The notes: generated from the letters alone by a model not told the origin. Shown: positions 26,294 through 35,625, counted from the stretch's first letter. The stretch is 64,000 nucleotides of DNA from a candidate division FCPU426 bacterium (GCA_027366525.1 DAHXKG010000004.1:1-64000), one strand, 5' to 3'. Made by a program: numbers and translations.

Positions 26294-27308
26294 TAATGGC
26301 GGCATGACGCTCATGGAGTTGATGATTGCGTTAGCCGTGTTTGCTTTAATTGTTCCTGTAATGGTGGTGTTTTTGTCTAAAAGTCGAGAGCTGATGGCCA
26401 GTGATGAGGCTTTAAATCAATTGAAAACCAATGCTCAAACCACCTTGACCGATATTCATAATGCGATTGAAGGCAATGTGCGTATTATTGATGCAACGCA
26501 AACGTCATTTTTTTCAAATTTAAATTTATCAGGTGCTCCAGTATCCATGACGGGAACAACGTTGCCGACGATTGATGCTGCCGTGACTGCATTTTCGCCT
26601 ACCGATCCTGATGCGGTATCTGCCGATTGGGGAAATAGTTTAATGTTTTTAACGAACACCTCAACGGACACCTTTCAAGTGGTTAGCTCTTCAGGCGTGA
26701 CGGATAATGTGGCTTTTAATGTAGATCAAATTAATTATTATTATTTAACACCCAATACGACCAATAGTTTATCAGCCGCGCCAAGTTATAAACTGATTTA
26801 TTGGACCAGCGTTCCGATGGTAGATTACGGAGAATTATCGTCTTCTTTTGTTCAAAATGATCCAGCTATTGAGCACCAAGCGGTTTCCATTCTTTATAAC
26901 GTATATGGAGTGACGCATTCTTTGGATTTTTCCAATGGTAATTATTATGCATTAACGAGTTCGGAAGAAGTCACCAATGATCCTCATACCATTAAACCCA
27001 ATACCGCTCAACCGATTACCCTAACCACCATTACCAACGGTATTTTAAGTGGAGGTTTCGAGTATGGAATTGCTTGTAATAGTAATCAGTATAATGCAGG
27101 TTGGAGTTCTCCAGTGCCGGTCCCGGAATATGCGACGGTTACAGGTAACTTTCCGGGAGGGTTTGAGGTCGGTATTTTTGGTAATCCAGATGCGCGAGAA
27201 GTTTTTATTCGCATTGCGTTAGTTGCTCAAGGAGCTTTCCCAGGTTTAGTTTACAACGATTTATCGAGTCTCAGCACGGTTTGGGATGCTTGGTCTAGTT
27301 CTCCATAA
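26256..27308 (+). CDS. PilW-like minor pseudopilin
   Basis: 350 residues. The leader is about 16 residues and ends NNGG; cleavage would give MTLMELMIALAVFALIVPV, with Glu at mature position 5. The helix region continues ASDEALNQLKTNAQTTLTDI, a PilW/ComGF-type segment. The rest is a beta-rich Asn/Thr/Ser-rich domain of unknown fold. It overlaps the giant pseudopilin by 38 bases, so it is translationally coupled; ATG at 26262 is an alternative start. Its presence completes a PilX-PilV-PilW-type set. Confidence 0.82.
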   Translation: MPMIRSKFISASNNGGMTLMELMIALAVFALIVPVMVVFLSKSRELMASDEALNQLKTNAQTTLTDIHNAIEGNVRIIDATQTSFFSNLNLSGAPVSMTGTTLPTIDAAVTAFSPTDPDAVSADWGNSLMFLTNTSTDTFQVVSSSGVTDNVAFNVDQINYYYLTPNTTNSLSAAPSYKLIYWTSVPMVDYGELSSSFVQNDPAIEHQAVSILYNVYGVTHSLDFSNGNYYALTSSEEVTNDPHTIKPNTAQPITLTTITNGILSGGFEYGIACNSNQYNAGWSSPVPVPEYATVTGNFPGGFEVGIFGNPDAREVFIRIALVAQGAFPGLVYNDLSSLSTVWDAWSSSP

Positions 27309-27374
27309 AAATAAAAATGTGGTAACATTATAATGTTTAGAGCGATTAGGGTGAAATAAATCGAAGGAGGGGCT

Positions 27375-27806
27375 ATGGTCGAAACGAACTCTGTCTTTAC
27401 CCAACTACGATCCGTGCTTCAGGAAGCATATTTTTTACAGTTTTTAAAAATGAGCGAATTAGATGAACTCATTGCGCATCTTCGAATGATTCGAGTCCAA
27501 AAGGGATATGAAATTATTTGTCAAGGCAATCCTGGGGATGCCTTTTATTTAATTGCTTCCGGTCGAGTTTCAGTTTGGACAAGAGAGGGAGGCAAACAAA
27601 AAAAAATAGCCGAACTTCAGACCAATGATTTTTTTGGAGAAATGGCTTTAATGAGTAACGAGCCGAGAAATGCAACAGTGATTGCCGAGATGGTAACCGA
27701 ACTGTTTGTTTTGCAAAAAAATGATTTTGATAAAATACTGCTAAAAAATCCTAACATTGCGTTGGAGCTGAAGCGAGTTTTTCAGGAAAGAACCCAATCC
27801 CGGTAA
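27375..27806 (+). CDS. Cyclic nucleotide-binding domain protein
   Basis: A 143-residue protein consisting of essentially one cNMP-binding (Crp-type) beta-roll. IICQGNPGDAFYLIASGRVSV, then FGEMALMSNEPRNATVIA is the phosphate-binding cassette (GEMAL...RNAT, with Arg for the phosphate). No helix-turn-helix or kinase domain follows, so it is a stand-alone sensor module. GAAGGAGGGG precedes the ATG. No partner is obvious; the preceding minor-pilin operon ends 67 bp upstream. Confidence 0.88.
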   Translation: MVETNSVFTQLRSVLQEAYFLQFLKMSELDELIAHLRMIRVQKGYEIICQGNPGDAFYLIASGRVSVWTREGGKQKKIAELQTNDFFGEMALMSNEPRNATVIAEMVTELFVLQKNDFDKILLKNPNIALELKRVFQERTQSR

Positions 27807-27827
27807 GTATCGCTCGTTTAAAATTTA

Positions 27828-27856
27828 TTGACAACTGAAAGAAAGCTTGGCATAGT
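27828..27856 (+). promoter_or_regulatory. Promoter of tRNA-Met
   Basis: TTGACA (27828-27833) and CATAGT (27851-27856) are 17 bp apart, with TG at 27848-27849 giving an extended -10. It lies 57 bp before the tRNA gene. Confidence 0.6.
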
Positions 27857-27912
27857 TTGAGCCTTATCGCTTGTTCCCGTAAGGTTATGAGACGAGTGAA
27901 GGGAATTCAAAC

Positions 27913-27989
27913 GGCGGGGTAGCTCAGTTGGTTAGAGCATTCGGCTCATACCCGAAGTGTCGGCGGTTCGAGTCCGCCCCCCGCTACCA
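27913..27989 (+). tRNA. Elongator tRNA-Met (CAU)
   Basis: 77 nt with encoded CCA. Acceptor GGCGGGG against CCCCGCT (first pair G-U), D-arm AGCTCAGTTGGTTAGAGC, anticodon loop CTCATAC, T-loop TTCGAGT. No C1-A72 mismatch, so it is not the initiator. A CAU anticodon can also be tRNA-Ile2 modified by TilS; the GGCGGxG...CCGCT ends and C38 match Bacillus elongator Met better. The tilS gene begins 25 bp downstream. Confidence 0.88.
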
Positions 27990-28014
27990 AAAATCAATTG
28001 AGCATTTCAAATTC

Positions 28015-29037
28015 ATGAAGCCTGAGAAAAACCAAATTCAATTACCATCACTGTCGTTTTTGCGGGGAAAAAAACTTGTGGTTGCAGTTTCCGGAGGGAT
28101 GGATTCGATGGCATTGCTGGTGCTTCTGGTCAATCAAATGCCACAGGCCCAGCGTCGGTTAATGGTGGGCCATGTGAATTACGGATTGCGGGGGAAAGCT
28201 TCGGATCAAGACGAACAATTCGTGCGAACCTATTGCCGCACTTACAAAATTCAATTTCGAACGTTGCGATTAAAGCAAAAAAAGGAAGCGATCGAAAAAA
28301 AATCATTTCAAGATTGGGCAAGGCAGTATCGGTATCAGTGGTTCCAAAAAATAGTCCAGCAAGAACAAGCGTGGGGGGTTGCCGTAGCGCATCATCAAAA
28401 TGATCAAATCGAAACTATTTTGGATCATTTGTTGCGGGGGGCGGGGCCCAAAGGATTGTCGGGGATTCGAAACGTACTGACGTTACGATTAAAGCAAAAC
28501 GGAGCTCGATTGAAAATTTGGAGACCGTTACTTCAAATTAAGAAAAAAGAGCTTGAACATTTTTTGCAGAACTGCGGGATTTTATGGAGAGAAGATCATA
28601 GCAATGCAACCAATGTATATCGGCGCAATCGGATTCGCAATCAACTTCTTCCGTTTTTAAAAAAATGGAATCCCAATATTGAAACGGTTTTGCTTCGAAT
28701 GGCAGATGTGGTGTCAGTTGAAGATGAGTGGATGACCCAACAAACCGAGCAATGTTCCAAAAATTTGAAAGGCCACTGGACTTCTCATGCATATCAGTGT
28801 TTAGCACCTAACTGGTTAGGTATGCACCGGGCACTTCAGCGGCGATGGATACGACGGGTGATTGAGCGATTAACACAGCAGCCCTGTGGACTTTCGCTGG
28901 ATCGAATTGATGAAGCGTGTCAAGTTTGGAATGGGCAATTGAATGGACCGCGCGATCTCGGGCATCAATTAACCGTGGCACGACACGTTAATAAATGTAT
29001 CCTGACCTGGAATGAAAATTATAAAAAGAATTGTTAA
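28015..29037 (+). CDS. tilS: tRNA(Ile)-lysidine synthetase
   Basis: Converts C34 of the CAU-anticodon tRNA-Ile2 to lysidine so that it reads AUA. It is about 340 residues from the ATG at 28015. The PP-loop VAVSGGMDSMALL starts at about residue 22; HVNYGLRG, VAVAHHQNDQIETILDHLLRGAG, and the REDHSN segment are TilS motifs. A C-terminal anticodon-binding region follows, and it is shorter than the E. coli enzyme. The reading frame is open further upstream through the tRNA gene, so that extension is not coding. It heads a tilS-ftsH-folE-folP-cdaA-cdaR-pdxJ run; tilS-ftsH-fol order is known from Firmicutes. Confidence 0.94.
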   Translation: MKPEKNQIQLPSLSFLRGKKLVVAVSGGMDSMALLVLLVNQMPQAQRRLMVGHVNYGLRGKASDQDEQFVRTYCRTYKIQFRTLRLKQKKEAIEKKSFQDWARQYRYQWFQKIVQQEQAWGVAVAHHQNDQIETILDHLLRGAGPKGLSGIRNVLTLRLKQNGARLKIWRPLLQIKKKELEHFLQNCGILWREDHSNATNVYRRNRIRNQLLPFLKKWNPNIETVLLRMADVVSVEDEWMTQQTEQCSKNLKGHWTSHAYQCLAPNWLGMHRALQRRWIRRVIERLTQQPCGLSLDRIDEACQVWNGQLNGPRDLGHQLTVARHVNKCILTWNENYKKNC

Positions 29038-29201
29038 TTTAAATGAAGCGGCTCTTGAAAAAGGAGAGGGCAATCGCTTATGATAAGAGAAGCGATAGTT
29101 TAAAAGTATTGAGGGTTTGACTACTATTTGTGTAAGGATCTTTCTGAACCAGCCACAGCCTACAGCAGGCATGACGATGATGGACCCTAGAGGAGAATAC
29201 G

Positions 29202-31157
29202 TTGAATCAAACATTTAAATTTTTGGCGGGGTGGTTGTTGTTCTTTGTAGTTTTGATGTTTATTTTGCAGCAGGTTGAAAAACCACATAAACATGCGATT
29301 ACATGGAATTATTCTCAATTTATTCAATCCGTAAAGTCGGACGGGGTCAAAGAAGTTCATATTCAACCAGAAGAACGTTCGGTAACTGGAATGACTGCGG
29401 CGGGCAAACATTTTAAAGTAACCATTCCCAATGATCCCAACTTGACGGCACTACTTTTAAAAAAGAAAGTACAAATTACGGCAGAGCCTCCTCAATCGGA
29501 TGGATTTTGGCAGTTGCTATTAAATTTTGGTCCGATCTTACTTTTGCTGCTGTGGTTTTTCTTGATGATGCGTCAAAACCAAAGTGGGGCAGGCGGGGCT
29601 TTGTCCTTTGGTCGCAGTCGAGCCAAATTAATTACTGGGGGTCAACAAAAAGTTACGTTTAAGGATGTGGCGGGTGTTGAAGAAGCCAAATTAGAATTAA
29701 TGGAAGTCGTGGATTTTTTAAAAGATCCTAAAAAATACCAAGCCTTGGGTGGGAAAATTCCAAAGGGTGTCATTTTGATTGGTCCACCAGGTACGGGTAA
29801 AACCCTATTGGCGAAATCAGTGGCAGGTGAAGCAGGTGTTCCATTTTTTGCGATTTCAGGTTCGGATTTTGTGGAAATGTTTGTCGGAGTCGGTGCCGCT
29901 CGCGTTCGAGATTTATTCAATCAGGGAAAAAGTCATGCGCCGTGTATTATTTTTATTGATGAAATTGATGCGGTCGGACGTCACCGCGGAGCAGGTCTGG
30001 GTGGCGGTCATGATGAACGCGAACAAACCCTCAATGCATTACTTGTTGAAATGGATGGATTTAACACAAATTCAGGAGTGATTTTAATTGCGGCAACGAA
30101 TCGCATGGATGTACTGGATCCAGCCTTACTAAGGCCTGGTCGATTTGATCGACAGGTGGTAGTGGATCGACCGGACCTAGGAGGCAGAGAAGCCATATTA
30201 AAAGTTCACTCAAAAGATGTTAAACTTTCTCCTCAAGTGGATTTGAATACAATTGCCAAACGAACCCCTGGATTTTCAGGAGCGGATCTAGCCAATTTAA
30301 TTAACGAGGCGGCGTTAATTGCTGCACGACGAAACAAAAAAGTAGTAGAGATGCCGGAATTGGAAGAAGCCATTGATCGAGTAATGGCAGGTCCAGAACG
30401 AAGAACCCGAGTGATTTCAGACAAAGAAAAGCGAATCGTGGCATTCCATGAATCAGGACACACGATTGTTGCCAAGAAAACCGATGGATCTAACCCAGTG
30501 CATAAAGTTTCAATTATTCCTCGCGGTCATGCTGCATTAGGGTATACGCTCCAATTACCGGTGGAAGATCGATTTATGGCCTCAAAGTCAGAATTATTGA
30601 GTCAAATTACGACGTTATTAGGAGGTCGCTCGGCGGAAGAACTGATTTTTGGCGATATTACGACAGGCGCGGGCAATGATTTAGAGCGTGCAACGGCCAT
30701 GGCTCGGGCAATGGTTTGTGAATACGGAATGAGTGAGAAATTAGGCACGCTTACCCTTGGCGGGCGAAAAGATGAATTGGTATTTATTGGTCGTGATTTT
30801 ATGAAAGAAAAGAATTATTCAGAACGGACGGCTCAAGCAGTGGATGAGGAAGTCAAACGAATTATTGAAACCTGCCATCAACGTGCGTTGAGTATACTCA
30901 AGAAAAATCAAAAATATTTAAAAATTATGGCGGAGGCACTCCTAGAACGAGAAATTTTAGATGGACCGGAAGTTGAATTGATTCTTTCAGGCAAAGAAAT
31001 TCCACCCGTGAGTAAACCCCCCGAGTTGAATCCACCTTCGCCTCCTGAAGCGCAAACGCCAGAACCACCGCCATCACCGGTAGTGTTAAAGCCACAACCA
31101 GCGACATTTCAACCAAATGAAATGGAATCACCTCATGATGGAGGTAAGGTTGGATAA
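29202..31157 (+). CDS. ftsH: ATP-dependent zinc metalloprotease FtsH
   Basis: Membrane-anchored AAA+ protease for quality control and regulated proteolysis. It has 651 residues. Two N-terminal membrane helices (about 5-22 and 104-123) flank a small periplasmic domain. Walker A GPPGTGKT lies near residue 197, then [15 protein letters not shown], the [16 protein letters not shown] and LRPGRFDR segments, zinc motif FHESGHT, and [10 protein letters not shown]. The C-terminal 40 residues are Pro-rich and unusual in length. Start TTG at 29202 follows AGAGGAG. It overlaps folE by 8 bases. Between tilS and ftsH is a 164-bp gap with a 7-bp hairpin (29073-29096). Confidence 0.97.
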   Translation: MNQTFKFLAGWLLFFVVLMFILQQVEKPHKHAITWNYSQFIQSVKSDGVKEVHIQPEERSVTGMTAAGKHFKVTIPNDPNLTALLLKKKVQITAEPPQSDGFWQLLLNFGPILLLLLWFFLMMRQNQSGAGGALSFGRSRAKLITGGQQKVTFKDVAGVEEAKLELMEVVDFLKDPKKYQALGGKIPKGVILIGPPGTGKTLLAKSVAGEAGVPFFAISGSDFVEMFVGVGAARVRDLFNQGKSHAPCIIFIDEIDAVGRHRGAGLGGGHDEREQTLNALLVEMDGFNTNSGVILIAATNRMDVLDPALLRPGRFDRQVVVDRPDLGGREAILKVHSKDVKLSPQVDLNTIAKRTPGFSGADLANLINEAALIAARRNKKVVEMPELEEAIDRVMAGPERRTRVISDKEKRIVAFHESGHTIVAKKTDGSNPVHKVSIIPRGHAALGYTLQLPVEDRFMASKSELLSQITTLLGGRSAEELIFGDITTGAGNDLERATAMARAMVCEYGMSEKLGTLTLGGRKDELVFIGRDFMKEKNYSERTAQAVDEEVKRIIETCHQRALSILKKNQKYLKIMAEALLEREILDGPEVELILSGKEIPPVSKPPELNPPSPPEAQTPEPPPSPVVLKPQPATFQPNEMESPHDGGKVG

Positions 31158-31707
31158 AGAACGCATTGAGAGAGCCATTCGTGATATCCTAATTGCGGTG
31201 GGCGAAAATCCCGATCGTGAAGGGCTCAAGGAAACTCCACGGCGTGTTGCAAAATTATATGAAGAAATTTTTTCAGGGTTGCAAATGGATTTGAATTCCA
31301 TCATGACCGTTTTTGAAACGGAAAATCATGATGAAATGGTTATTTTAAAGGATATTTCTTTTTATTCTTTATGTGAGCATCATTTGCTTCCGTTTTTTGG
31401 AAAAGTTCATATTGCGTATCTTCCAAACAAAAATTGTTTAGCTGGACTTTCTAAATTAGCTCGCGTGGTTGATGTGATGGTGAGACGTCCACAACTGCAA
31501 GAACGAATTACAACGCAAATTGCAGACAAACTGATGGAAATGCTCAATCCTTTGGGTGTTTTAGTGATGATCGAAGCAGAACATTTGTGCATGACGATGC
31601 GTGGAATTAAAAAACCAGGATCTCAGATGATGACTTCTGCTGTTCGTGGTATTTTTTTAACCTCAATTGCTACTCGAATGGAAGCGCTGCATCTCATCGG
31701 AAAGTGA
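31150..31707 (+). CDS. folE: GTP cyclohydrolase I
   Basis: First step of folate synthesis, converting GTP to dihydroneopterin triphosphate. About 185 residues. Family markers are [20 protein letters not shown], zinc ligands in [16 protein letters not shown] and HLCMTMRG, and [13 protein letters not shown] at 31150 gives the conventional (M)[13 protein letters not shown] start and sits five bases after GGAGG, so I prefer it over the ATG at 31117, which lies deep within ftsH. It overlaps the ftsH end by eight bases and precedes folP. Confidence 0.95.
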   Translation: MDKERIERAIRDILIAVGENPDREGLKETPRRVAKLYEEIFSGLQMDLNSIMTVFETENHDEMVILKDISFYSLCEHHLLPFFGKVHIAYLPNKNCLAGLSKLARVVDVMVRRPQLQERITTQIADKLMEMLNPLGVLVMIEAEHLCMTMRGIKKPGSQMMTSAVRGIFLTSIATRMEALHLIGK

Positions 31708-31714
31708 GTATTCA

Positions 31715-32896
31715 GTGGGGCGAGTTCCTCAATTCAGAATTACTAATTCTTTCCCAGCCAATACACAATCGGTGTTTTCTTGGTATCAATTTTCCATTGA
31801 TGGATGGGATCCATTATCAGCCAAACGATTTGAAAAAGCGCTTCAAAACATTCCTGAAAAAATTGGGGTGCGGGTTATTCAAAAAAAAAGGATCTATTCC
31901 GTAGTATGGACTTTGGAAAAAAACACTTTTCCCAAGATGATAAGTCATCTTAGAAAAAATGTGAGGATCGATTCACACCTTATTGGGGAAATGCAAAATG
32001 GATTTCAGTGTTACCAACGTTCCATCACCAACAAAAAAAGATCCACCCATCCCATAGTTTCATTGTTTCAACATCGAACTTGTGTGATGGGGATTTTGAA
32101 TGTGACGACGGACTCGTTTTCCGATGGAGGACTTTATCGCGATAAAGCGAAGGCATTAGAGCATGCGCTTCAAATGCAATGCGAGGGTGCCCATATTATT
32201 GATGTGGGAGCAGAATCCAGTCGACCGGGAGCGCGTCCCATTTCTGCCGATGAAGAAAAGAAGAGGCTTTTTCCGATAATCCGAATTTTGGTTCGAAAAT
32301 TGCGCATCCCTGTTTCCATTGATACATATAAGGCTTCGGTGGCTGAAGCCATGATTCAGGAAGGGGCCAGCATGATTAATGATATTAGTGCATTTGGCTT
32401 AGATCCCGCTATGCCATTAGTTTTGGCCAGGCTAAAAACTCCAGTATTATTGATGCATATGAAGGGGAATCCACGAACAATGCAGCAAAAGCCTCGATAT
32501 GAAAATTTAATTGCAGAAATCACTCGTTTTTTTAAAATGAGAATTCAAAAGGCGAAAGAAGCTGGAATTTCAGAAGATAAAATTTTTTTAGATCCAGGGT
32601 TTGGATTTGGAAAGACGCATGTGCATAATATTCAAATAATACAACGACTTCAAGAATTGAGCATCTTCGGGCGACCCATTATTTTAGGTCCATCCCGCAA
32701 ATCAACCTTGGGTGCGATTCTCGGCGGCGCCCCTGTTTCAGAACGACAAGAAGCGACCTTAGCGGCAATTGTTGCCGCCGTTTTGTCGGGGGCGCATGGT
32801 GTAAGAGTACATGATGTTCGCAGTGCGGTTCGAGCCGTGAAAATGGCTGATGCCATTCGATACACACGCTTTGCAAAGGAACTTGCGCATGATTGA
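31715..32896 (+). CDS. folP: Dihydropteroate synthase (with N-terminal extension)
   Basis: Joins p-aminobenzoate to the pterin to form dihydropteroate. The TIM-barrel core, about residues 125-390, has MGILNVTTDSFSDGG, IIDVGAESSRPGA, INDISAFG, LLMHMKGNPRTMQ, DPGFGFGKT, LGPSRKST, and RVHDV, all folate or pterin-binding motifs. About 110 residues precede the core and have no clear match, so the protein (about 393 residues) is longer than the usual 270-290. GTG at 31715 is my choice; TTG at 31667 would overlap folE. Its end overlaps cdaA by eight bases. Confidence 0.93.
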   Translation: MGRVPQFRITNSFPANTQSVFSWYQFSIDGWDPLSAKRFEKALQNIPEKIGVRVIQKKRIYSVVWTLEKNTFPKMISHLRKNVRIDSHLIGEMQNGFQCYQRSITNKKRSTHPIVSLFQHRTCVMGILNVTTDSFSDGGLYRDKAKALEHALQMQCEGAHIIDVGAESSRPGARPISADEEKKRLFPIIRILVRKLRIPVSIDTYKASVAEAMIQEGASMINDISAFGLDPAMPLVLARLKTPVLLMHMKGNPRTMQQKPRYENLIAEITRFFKMRIQKAKEAGISEDKIFLDPGFGFGKTHVHNIQIIQRLQELSIFGRPIILGPSRKSTLGAILGGAPVSERQEATLAAIVAAVLSGAHGVRVHDVRSAVRAVKMADAIRYTRFAKELAHD

Positions 32897-33656
32897 GGAT
32901 TTTTTATATTTATTCAAAGATTTTCGAGTTTCCGATGCCATAGATATTTTAGTGGTGGCCTTTATTTTTTATCATACGATGAAATTCATTCGTGAAGCGC
33001 ATGCCACACGTATTGTCTTGGGGTTTGTTGGACTGTTTTTGGCGGGGGCTCTAGCGGGTCAATTCCATTTAATCACGTTTCATTGGCTATTAAGTAATTT
33101 GTGGCCGATTTTGATTTTGAGCTTTGTGGTCATTTTTCAACCCGATTTGCGACGTGTTTTAAATCGCATTACATTTGGGAATTTTTTAAGAAATGTTTTT
33201 GATGGGGACGCGGTTTTAATTAAGGAAATTAGTCAAGCAGCCAAGGACTTAGCTAAAAATCGGTTAGGGGCATTGATTGTGATTGAACGGAGTGATTCAT
33301 TACAAATGGTAATTGAAACGGGCACAAAAATTGATTCAGAAGTTTCCAGTGAAATGCTGGTAACGCTTTTTTTACATCACGCACCGATGCATGATGGCGC
33401 TGCAATTATTCGTAATGGACGTATTACGGCTGCGGGATGTATTTTACCATTGAGTCAAAATCCTAATCTTGAGAAAAAATATGGAACCCGCCATCGAGCG
33501 GCCATTGGAATAACGGAAGATACGGATGCATTAGCCATTGTGGTTTCGGAAGAATCTCGAACGATTTCATTTTCCATGTCTGGAAAAATTACTCAGCATA
33601 TTAATGCCGATGTATTAGAAGAAATGTTAACCTTGTATGGAACTCGTGTAGGATAA
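32889..33656 (+). CDS. cdaA: Diadenylate cyclase CdaA
   Basis: Makes cyclic di-AMP from two ATP. About 255 residues from the ATG at 32889: three N-terminal membrane helices (about 13-95), then the DAC domain with LGALIVIERSD, the catalytic MHDGAAIIRNG (DGA motif) and GTRHRAAIGITE (RHR motif). ATG 32889 follows AAAGGA by nine bases and overlaps the folP stop; the open frame upstream is not needed. The next gene encodes a YbbR/CdaR-type protein, its usual partner. Confidence 0.96.
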   Translation: MIEDFLYLFKDFRVSDAIDILVVAFIFYHTMKFIREAHATRIVLGFVGLFLAGALAGQFHLITFHWLLSNLWPILILSFVVIFQPDLRRVLNRITFGNFLRNVFDGDAVLIKEISQAAKDLAKNRLGALIVIERSDSLQMVIETGTKIDSEVSSEMLVTLFLHHAPMHDGAAIIRNGRITAAGCILPLSQNPNLEKKYGTRHRAAIGITEDTDALAIVVSEESRTISFSMSGKITQHINADVLEEMLTLYGTRVG

Positions 33657-33672
33657 TCAAGGACGGTTTATT

Positions 33673-34077
33673 ATGAAACGTTGGTTTGAAAATTGGGAGT
33701 TAAAATTAATGGCCTTGGTTTTGGCTTTTATCCTATGGGGCTATGTTGGATCCAAGCAAGTGCTTCAACAGCGTATGAATATAAAAATCGAATTGAGAAA
33801 TATTCCAGCAGGCTTTATGGTCGATCCTCACTTGCAGTCAAGAATTCCAGTGATTTTTAGTGGCCGAAAACGCGATATTTTAAAATTGAATCCATCCCAG
33901 TTGAATGCGGTGATTGATCTTAGTCGTATGTCTCGCACGCGACAATCGATGAAAATCATTCCTAAAATTTTGCAAATGCCCCAAGGTATTTCAGCCGAAA
34001 TTCCAGATATTGATATCCATCTTTTGCTCATGCCAACCCCGACCACTAGTGCGACTATTGCAAGGAAGATGAAATGA
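33673..34077 (+). CDS. YbbR-domain protein (CdaR-like)
   Basis: A 134-residue protein with an N-terminal membrane helix (about 10-25, LMALVLAFILWGYVG) and one extracytoplasmic YbbR domain. In Bacillus, CdaR with several YbbR domains regulates CdaA; here there is only one, a reduced version. The location directly after cdaA supports the regulatory pairing. It overlaps pdxJ by four bases. Confidence 0.85.
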   Translation: MKRWFENWELKLMALVLAFILWGYVGSKQVLQQRMNIKIELRNIPAGFMVDPHLQSRIPVIFSGRKRDILKLNPSQLNAVIDLSRMSRTRQSMKIIPKILQMPQGISAEIPDIDIHLLLMPTPTTSATIARKMK

Positions 34078-34802
34078 ATCTTGGGGTTAATATTGATCAT
34101 GTGGCAACACTACGGGAAGCACGTAAAGAGCAGGTTCCTAATATTCTCCAGGCAGCAGATTTAGCCTATGCTGGCGGTGCAACGAGTATCACGGTTCATC
34201 TGCGGGAAGATCGCCGACACATTCAGGATGAAGATGTGATTCAACTGCGAAAATCTAAAAAATTTAAATTAAATTTAGAAATGGCCGCCACAGCATTCAT
34301 GATTAAGTTTGCAACTCGGATTGGTCCGGATCAAGTGACACTAGTTCCTGAAAAAAGGCAGGAACTGACTACGGAAGGTGGATTGCATTTACGTAAACTG
34401 TGGAAACGACTTCGTCAATCGGTTCAAACGCTTCACCGTGCTAAATTAAAAGTATCCCTTTTTATTAACCCGGAATTGGAAATTCTTCCAATTGCAAAAC
34501 AGATACAAGCCGATGCAGTAGAACTGCATACGGGTCTTTATAGTCTTTCATTCAAACAAGAGCATAAGCAGGGATCAACTCCCCATGCATTAAACCAAAT
34601 TAAAATTTGTGCGTTGCTGGCGTATCAAATGGGATTTCAGGTTAATGCAGGTCATGGATTAACGTATCAAAATGTTGGGCAAGTTGCCCGAATTGCTGAA
34701 ATTCAAGAATTAAATATTGGACATGATATTGTTGCTCGGGCTGTATTGGTGGGAATGAAACAAGCAGTTCATGAAATGGTTCAGGAAATTCGAAGGAAAT
34801 AA
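34074..34802 (+). CDS. pdxJ: Pyridoxine 5'-phosphate synthase PdxJ
   Basis: Condenses 1-deoxyxylulose 5-phosphate with the 3-amino-2-oxopropyl phosphate made by PdxA. 242 residues, TIM barrel. GVNIDHVATLREAR, GGATSITVHLREDRRHI, LNLEMA, ITVHLRE, QVTLVPEKR, and QVNAGHGL are its marks. ATGA overlap with the YbbR gene. pdxA is present at 55002, so this organism uses the DXP-dependent PLP route. Confidence 0.97.
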   Translation: MNLGVNIDHVATLREARKEQVPNILQAADLAYAGGATSITVHLREDRRHIQDEDVIQLRKSKKFKLNLEMAATAFMIKFATRIGPDQVTLVPEKRQELTTEGGLHLRKLWKRLRQSVQTLHRAKLKVSLFINPELEILPIAKQIQADAVELHTGLYSLSFKQEHKQGSTPHALNQIKICALLAYQMGFQVNAGHGLTYQNVGQVARIAEIQELNIGHDIVARAVLVGMKQAVHEMVQEIRRK

Positions 34803-34815
34803 TCTAGGAGGCACG

Positions 34816-35130
34816 ATGATAAAAATTTTATTTATTCTTATACTGGCTGTTGTTGCTTATTGGGGGTATCACTTTTTTAAAAAATATTCAACTGAAAGTC
34901 AAAAGACCATTTTAAATTATGCTGGAGCTCTTAAACAAGCGGAGACCAAAGCCAAATCAGTCGCCCGCGCGATTGATTTAAAGTCGGTGCAACGTGCCAT
35001 TCAACAATTTTATGTGAATTATAATAAAAACCCGATGGATCTTAAAGAATTAGTGTCTAAGGGATATCTCCCCTATGTGCCGGGAAATATTTCGTATAAT
35101 CCCAATACGGGAAAAGCCCAACAACAATAA
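34816..35130 (+). CDS. Pilin-fold-like protein without prepilin signal
   Basis: A 104-residue protein with an N-terminal helix (about 2-18) and a helix-plus-loop end QRAIQQFYVNYNKNPMDLKELVSKGYLP, then YNPNTGK. That ending is the pattern seen in the globular part of GspG-type pseudopilins (FY..n...P..L.eLv.kGYLP). The G/FTLIE leader is missing, so it would be membrane-anchored rather than polymerised. ATG at 34816 follows AGGAGG; an upstream ATG at 34771 lies in pdxJ. It may have arisen from a pilin gene by loss of the signal (inference). Confidence 0.6.
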   Translation: MIKILFILILAVVAYWGYHFFKKYSTESQKTILNYAGALKQAETKAKSVARAIDLKSVQRAIQQFYVNYNKNPMDLKELVSKGYLPYVPGNISYNPNTGKAQQQ

Positions 35131-35154
35131 ATTTTCTTACAATGGTTGTTGTTC

Positions 35155-35226
35155 GCGCAAGATGAGTCAATCTTTTGCAATCCCGTCAAGAATGGATAGC
35201 GGTAAGTACCATTCTTTTATGACGGG
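35155..35226. other. Hairpin pair, possible structured RNA
   Basis: A 14-bp helix interrupted by a 4-nt bulge: CCCGTCA (35182-35188) pairs with TGACGGG (35220-35226) and AGAATGG (35189-35195) with CCATTCT (35209-35215), loop 13 nt. Just upstream, GCAAGAT and ATCTTTTGC (35156-35178) form a second imperfect hairpin. No T-run follows. The next 310 bases (35231-35540) have more short hairpins, for example ATCGGAT with ATCCGAT near 35406-35424 and GCTGT with ACAGC near 35459-35472. I recognise no known RNA family and no gene in 35131-35540. Confidence 0.4.
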
Positions 35227-35230
35227 TGTT

Positions 35231-35239
35231 TGATAAAAT
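35231..35239 (+). promoter_or_regulatory. Possible extended -10 promoter
   Basis: TGATAAAAT follows the hairpins at 35182-35226 and fits the TGnTATAAT form found before the pilin genes. There is no convincing -35. It would drive a transcript into 35250-35540 with no ORF. Confidence 0.35.
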
Positions 35240-35625
35240 ACGATACGGAGCTTGACGATCTTTAGGCTGTTATTTTTCAATAACCGCTAGGAGGACAACA
35301 AGTAAGCAGTTTTTCCATTTTTATGGTTGGTTTAACTTCACAAGATCGATTTATTTTTAGGCATGGATCCACCCCCGTTTCTTGAGTTGATGACAAAATT
35401 AAAAATCGGATACATGATCCGATGAGCATAGCAGGTAATGCGGAATCCTGTATTTCAGGCTGTTAAAACAGCAACCAGCTCAACGAAATTTACGGGTGCG
35501 ATACTAATAGCATACGAATATATACTTGTTTGGTGGTACCCATGACCTACGCAGGTTATCTTGAAATCTTTGCATTCCTACATGAAACGTATTTATCATC
35601 GTCTTTTTTCCAAGAACTGAATGGA

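Noticed and set aside
27913-27989. tRNA-Ile2 (CAU) as substrate of the adjacent TilS
   Set aside because: Acceptor ends and loop base 38 fit elongator tRNA-Met better; not fully excluded.
35488-35517. Stretch resembling the 3' end of 23S rRNA (GATACTAATAG)
   Set aside because: Only about 11 bases match; the surrounding helix sequences of 23S domain VI are absent.
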